Source: Callipepla californica brunnescens (lineage: Eukaryota > Chordata > Aves > Galliformes > Odontophoridae). From it: DNA of 64,000 nucleotides. Under the pieces are notes generated by a model. It was not told where the DNA came from. It did not search any database and saw only the letters and a program-made list of their open reading frames with translations. This document shows positions 58,681 through 64,000 of the stretch, piece by piece. The position numbers and the translations under genes were made by a program. Within the stretch, counting starts at the first letter, position 1; every line of letters begins with the position of its first letter. The stretch is taken from assembly GCA_023055505.1 (NCBI GenBank), contig JALIRH010000026.1:9253591-9317590 (forward strand), given 5' to 3'.

Positions 58681-61600
58681 TATAGACTGGTTTATGTTGC
58701 CATGAAAATGGCAAATTCAAATGGGTTGCACAGAGCTTTAAATCTATTAAAATGAATATATTGCGAAGAAATGACCTGAATGTAGATTTGTGCCAACAGT
58801 AAGTGGGCAGACGTCTGAACGCTCCAACTTGCACAGCATCCTGTGCTGAGTGACCTGAGTGTTCTGACCCTTTCTGTTGTCTTCCAATTGTGCTGAGTGA
58901 ACTTAAGTATAAAATATTTAGAGATAAATAATGAACTGTATTTATCCAAATGAGTTATGAAAAGGAGCAGCAGAGGACTCTGCGAACAAATTACCCACAG
59001 AAGGACTCATAAAGCCATGGAAGAAAACAAAATGCTCAGTTCAGGGGAAAAGAAATACTACCAGAGGCAATACTGATGCCTTAGGCAATGGGCAAAGCAG
59101 GAGTGGTGTCATTCCCTAATTCTACAGTGTTAGTAAATGCAAGAGGAAAATATTTTCCTATGTATGGGAAGGGGACGCAGTCGTAAGAGATACCGTGCTA
59201 CCTGTGCGTATCCTTTCTCTGGTGGCACTGATGGTACTTTTTCAGTGTAGAGCATTAACTCTCTTGGCTGCCTGCCTTAACAGGAAAGGGATGTTTGCTG
59301 TATCAAAGTGTGTAACAATTCAGCTGTTCCTGAGAGAATGATGGAAAGCGTTGGAATCAGTGGGCAGGGATTAAAGAATTGGTGATGACAGTGGGAGGGG
59401 AATGGTGCCCGGTACTCACCTATGAGACACGCTTTCTCACATTCCTGTCCTCAGAATTGATGTTAAGCTGCCGCTTTTGATCATTTAGAGCAGGTCTGTG
59501 CGTGTGTAAATGTGCACGCTTAAAAATAAGCAATTTTCTGTATCGTAATTTGAACGTGGGTTGGGCTGCTCGGAGTCTGTATGTTTCTGCTGCCCTGCTG
59601 TTATAAATGGGAGCTGGCAGTTCAGGATGACCGCACTGAGCACCGTTTTGAAAATGTTGAAATGAATCGAATCCACTGCAATTTTCCTCACCTCTGTATG
59701 GAAAAGAAAGAGGCAGGGTTACCATGTCAGAGCTGTGTGATTCTGCCTTGTGTTGCTTCCCTGAGCCCATGCATTGATTGAGTAATTTCATCAGCCCCAC
59801 ATTACTTGATTGCTTAGAAGTTTCCTAATGATCTGTATGCTGTAGGAAGAATGTGACTGTCGTGAGTGGAATGGCAATGATTTTGTGTTTTATGAGGCTA
59901 TTCAAAAACTCGCTCTGATTTATGTAGCTGGAAAGCTCCAAAGTCTTTGAGATTAGCCACGCTGCCGGGTGTTTTCTTCATACATCAGTCGTCCCACACT
60001 CCTCACTCCCTAAACAGGAGTTGAGAACCCTGCTTTAATTAAGTAGGGATTAGGTGGCCTTCCCTGTCAACTGCACAATTTGTGTATGCTCTGTGTTTTC
60101 TACAGTTGATGGTCTTATGCTTTTATATTTGCACTTTGTGCTCGTTCTCATTTTTCCCTTTGGCTTGTGTATGTAGTAATGTGTTTCTATGTGCATACGG
60201 CTTACCTACTGTGCATACACAGTAACATGTGTGCCAACATGTATTAGATGCAACAGAATCCCCTAAGGCAGTGGTTAAATAGTACACGTGCAAAAGTTTT
60301 TTCTGAAAAAGAATTTAAAGATTAATTCAATATAGTGCTGTGCTGCAGTTGTTTAGATACCCTGATTGTTGTGGGTTGTTTCTTTATATTCATCCGTGGC
60401 TTCAGCTGTGGGCACTCAGCTGCATACTACCCTTAGCTTTTGGGTTTCCAGTGTTAAAATCAAACATATAATATATCTTTGCATACATATTTACATAGTA
60501 TTTAGCACATATTTGTGTTACATGCACTTTTTTAAATTTTTTCAAGAGAAAAAGTTAGGTTTGCTCTTCCCTTCCCTTCAGTTTGCAGAGCTAGCGGGCC
60601 AGGAAAGCTACGTTTCTTGTGTTAGGCAAACTCTGGACATTGCTGAGTCCTGGGCTATTTCATACTCGTAAGCTCTCCAGTACTGCAAATAGTAATACCA
60701 GGGGACTTGAAAGATGGAGTTTAATACTTCTTGAGGTGGTAGTGCAATAGAAAAATATAAAAAAGTATACTTGTAAGAGGAAGGAATTTGGTTTGCTTGG
60801 TGGTATTTACATCCACGTTTTGTCTCAGCTGCTCTAGTGCAGTGCACTTGGCTTGTTTTGTTCTTTTCATGGGTAATAGGAATTTAACTTGATGCGTTGA
60901 TGGTAAAGCCTTGTTGGAAGGTATGTGGTGTATGTCACGGTCCTCGTGTATTTTTTGTAAAGCATAAGGACAAGCAACTAAAATGGATTTATTGAAAAAA
61001 TAAATCCCAAATCTGTAGGTGCCTCTAGTGCCTGCAGTACCCACAGATGAGTGTCTAGCTCTATTTTTCCTGTTGTAGAATGTACCATGGTTACTCGTTT
61101 ACTTGAAACCTACCTGCAGCCAGAGACCTTAAGTGCAGTGTGCTGTGTCTTAGCAGCCAATGGAGTTGGTTAGCAGCAACGTTCTGTGACATACTCAGTG
61201 TTTCTATATACGTGCACTATTTCTTAAACACTCACCCAGAGCTTACATTTTTGCTAGTACTTCAGTCCCTGGAATGTGTTATAGTGGCAGTTACTCTGCT
61301 GCTAGAGGGGGATAATTTTCCATGCTTTGGACTATGGCTTGCTGTCCTCCAAAGGCCTGTTTGCCATTAGGTGTCACTGCTTTCTGGGGTGTTTTCTTAG
61401 TGATCATCAGGGCCTGATCCAGGGTCTGTCATGTTCCAGGTGAGTTGTTTTGTCACTTCAGAAGATTTTAAACTGATCCTGTGGATTGCTGACTACGGCG
61501 GGCGGCTCTCTTTCATGTTCTTAAATAACTCTTACCATTATTTCAACTTCTTTGTCCTTATATAAAGACAGGGAAAAAAAAAAACAGCCATCCAATTTCA

Positions 61601-64000
61601 AGTGACTTCCTAACAAATGCCTGACATAGCAATCACTGTGGCTGCTGCTGCTGTGTGCTTTCAGATGACTACTTACGGATGCACAGAGCCTTTATTCTCA
61701 CAGTGCCATCTTTGAAAAAACACACTGGAGAAAAATCTTTTAAGACTGTGACTACATAAACCTACCAACTAAGGTTCATTTAACTTAATGAACAAAGGCA
61801 TTAAGTATGGTTCTTTTCCACTCCCAGGCCCTGTAAAGCAAGTGGTATTGGCAGGAGATGACTTTTGTAAGCCATTAGGTTACTCCCTAGATATAGACTT
61901 GAACTTACATCACTTTCTTCCATTTGATATATAGCTATCTATAATCTGCCATGACAGTCTGTTTTCTGCTGAAATTTATTGGAGGCTTTTGCCTTTTGAG
62001 GTTTCTATTTTTACTCTTTGTCACTGCTGCTCCATTGCTTGATCTTATTTCAGCAGACCAGCAATGGTTTTAAAAATGATTTGTGCAAAAGAGTAGTTCT
62101 ATAGGGCTATCAATTTCTAATTAATTTTCCTAATTAACTGAATTACGTATTAAAGCATGACAAAACTCTTGTTATCTGCCTACCCTCCAAACATGCTTTG
62201 TGTTCAATGCCTTCAATGCTCATAAAACTTACTGGACGTAACCAACTGCTGTTTCTGTTTGGACTGAGGTGATTAGTAGGAAGAGAAAACAATATTTATA
62301 AAATGGTTTATATTTTGAGCAAATATCTGAAAATAATGCAAAACTGAAATAATGTTCGGTAAATATACATTACAATACATTATGGCCTGTTATTAAAAAA
62401 TATTGACTTTGAATGGTATGCTGGTGATGTAAATCAGTGTATCTGTCTGCATCTATGAACTCAGGTGTCACGTTCATTTTTACTTTTTTTTAATTAATTT
62501 GAAATCCAGGAGGAAAAAAAAAATTATCTACTCTGGTGAAATTAGAAGAAAACTTGGATTTTAGAGGTGATTATGCCATCATTGCTGAAACCTGGGAAGC
62601 TCTGCACCTCTCCAACCCATTGGTGCTACAGTCCAGATCATGTCTCCCCTCATGCTGATGCTCACCTCTGACAGCCCTACATATCCTCGTTTATTTGTGC
62701 TGTCTGGTAATGCCAAGAAGCGAGCTCGGAAACCACAGCTCAGCACTAAAGCATGACACTCCGTTGGCCAGCAATCCTATTGTAACAGCTGGAAAGTGGG
62801 CTGAAGTTTCTCTGGAGCATTTTGCACCCTAGGCTGACTGTGTAGCAGCTAGATTCCTGCTGGGCTGCTGGGATACAAGTGCTGTCCGTTTCCTTTTGTG
62901 ATATTACTCTGTCTTCCTATACCTGAATGTTAATCATTTTCCTGGTAAGTGAAGACACTGGCCTGGAACTGGCCTTCTTCTAAGAGCTGTAGGAAATGTT
63001 ATATGAAGCTCTGGACTTCCTGTGCAGAGCCCAGTTGCTTCTCCGAAACTTACTGTCCTGGGCAAAGCAAATTGCCCCTTCAGTGCTGGCAGACTATTGG
63101 AGAAGGTGCAATACTGAACTGCAGGCGCGTGATACTTGGCACTGAGTATGTGCTAAATGTGTGCTAAGTGTTATTTTGTTGTCCGTCAGTGTCTTCCCGT
63201 GAGTTTCAGAAGGACTGTTTCCTCTGTTATTCATCGTTGTAGGTATCAGGCTTTGTTTTCTGGTTATTGTTTACCGAATGACTACACGAGAGATGGAGGA
63301 GCAAGGGAGAGATTTTCTTGTGCCCACAGCCACTGTAATTAATGTTTATGTGATTTGGAGATTTATTTGGAGATTTGGAGAGTTATTACTGATCTTTATA
63401 ACATGGAGGACACTGGCTGAATTGAAGGTTAGCAGATGAAATGTACTGGATTTGGCTGGCAGTTGTGAAACTTGGCAAAGGAGAGGGCTCAGAATTGCAT
63501 GGTGTAATTCTGCAGGGTTCAAAATTTACATCCTGCTTTCAGTGATAATATACTTAATTCGGCAAAGGAAGTGTTTGGTATTCTGCATTGTACTGCGGTG
63601 TACTTCAGCTGGAGAGCCTTGTTCCTGCTTTGATCTGGGTAATTACATCAGCTCAAGGAAAACATAATCTATGAGCTCTAAGTGTTGCATTAAAAAAAAA
63701 AAATAAAAAGAAAAAAAGCAATAAAAATTGATGCTTGCTTAATGAGAAAGGCTAAAATAGTTACTGGATTACTTTTGGACAGTACTCATCTTAGAGTGGA
63801 AGACTTGGTGCAGAGATGAATACTGTATTTTTTGGTCAGTTTTTTGGTAAACTGATGGATATTCCATTTGTATGTGCAGGGTTAGATTTAAAGTAGGTTC
63901 CCATTGCATAGATTAGTTTTGAAATGACATGGAAGTAGGGTGGAAAAAAAGATCAAAGGGAAAAGTTTTGTGAAAGTTATGCTGGGTTTATGTGACAAGC

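Larger units (their letters stand above)
57050..64000 (+). other. GRID2: GRID2 intron 1 (5' part)
   Basis: Everything to the window end is intronic. The first 1.4 kb is still CpG island; the rest is ordinary AT-rich DNA. No second exon (which should begin by completing Gly and continue with an AIFDE-like reading) was found, consistent with the very long first introns of GRID2 in other vertebrates. Frames in the intron (59420-59800 minus, 60366-60671 plus, 60721-61044 minus) show no domain. No CR1 or mariner insertion was seen in this 7 kb, in contrast to the upstream side. Short T or A runs lie at 58519-58534, 58589-58601 and 61570-61582. Confidence 0.85.

Noticed and set aside
59420..59800. 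126-codon minus frame in GRID2 intron 1
   Set aside because: No recognisable domain; neighbouring frames overlap on both strands, indicating chance.
1..64000. tRNA, rRNA, microRNA or CRISPR-like arrays
   Set aside because: No cloverleaf with A/B box sequences, no rRNA blocks, no long imperfect hairpins in the expected range and no regularly spaced direct repeats were seen; CRISPR would not be expected in a bird nuclear genome.

Overview
The window looks like nuclear DNA of a bird, most likely a galliform (chicken or a relative). The reasons are several CR1 LINE fragments ending in the avian 'TTCTATGATTC' type tail, five copies of a short mariner-type element that I recognise from memory as the chicken Galluhop/Mariner1_GG family, an ERVL-like bird LTR, and AT-rich single-copy sequence broken by one sharp GC-rich CpG island. 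Only one gene can be supported: the first coding exon of GRID2 (glutamate receptor ionotropic delta-2) on the + strand at 56962-57049. It encodes the signal peptide and the first mature residues and ends at a GTAAGG splice donor.

Layout. Positions 1-55.9 kb are non-coding sequence 5' of GRID2. Old interspersed repeats sit in it: a rearranged CR1 with endonuclease/RT relics (3.57-5.17 kb, minus), mariner copies at 8.9, 9.3, 11.6, 28.5 and 36.3 kb, an LTR-like piece at 10.5 kb, further CR1 pieces at 11.1, 15.9, 29.4, 31.3, 46.6 and 54.4 kb, an ancient CR1-like relic near 30 kb, an ERVL-like solo LTR at 38.5-39.5 kb, and a second larger CR1 at 41.7-42.8 kb (plus). Between them are long stretches where I see no gene, notably 16.5-28.5 kb and 46.6-54.4 kb.

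About 55.96-58.44 kb is a CpG island holding the probable GRID2 promoter, a 5' leader with two short upstream ATG ORFs, a Z-DNA-prone (CG)n(TG)n tract, exon 1, and the first 1.4 kb of intron 1 with C-run and G-run tracts. From 57050 to the window end is GRID2 intron 1, without further exons. From known gene order in vertebrates, the desert to the left is probably the CCSER1-GRID2 interval; nothing in the window itself shows CCSER1.

Most open reading frames in the window are chance frames in AT-rich or CpG-island DNA or remnants of transposon proteins. I found no convincing new biological system. The more interesting signals are the GRID2 leader architecture, the boundary-complete mariner copies with residual transposase N-terminus, the CR1 with an internal deletion, two perfect hairpins in single-copy DNA, and homeodomain-type motif clusters that may mark regulatory elements.
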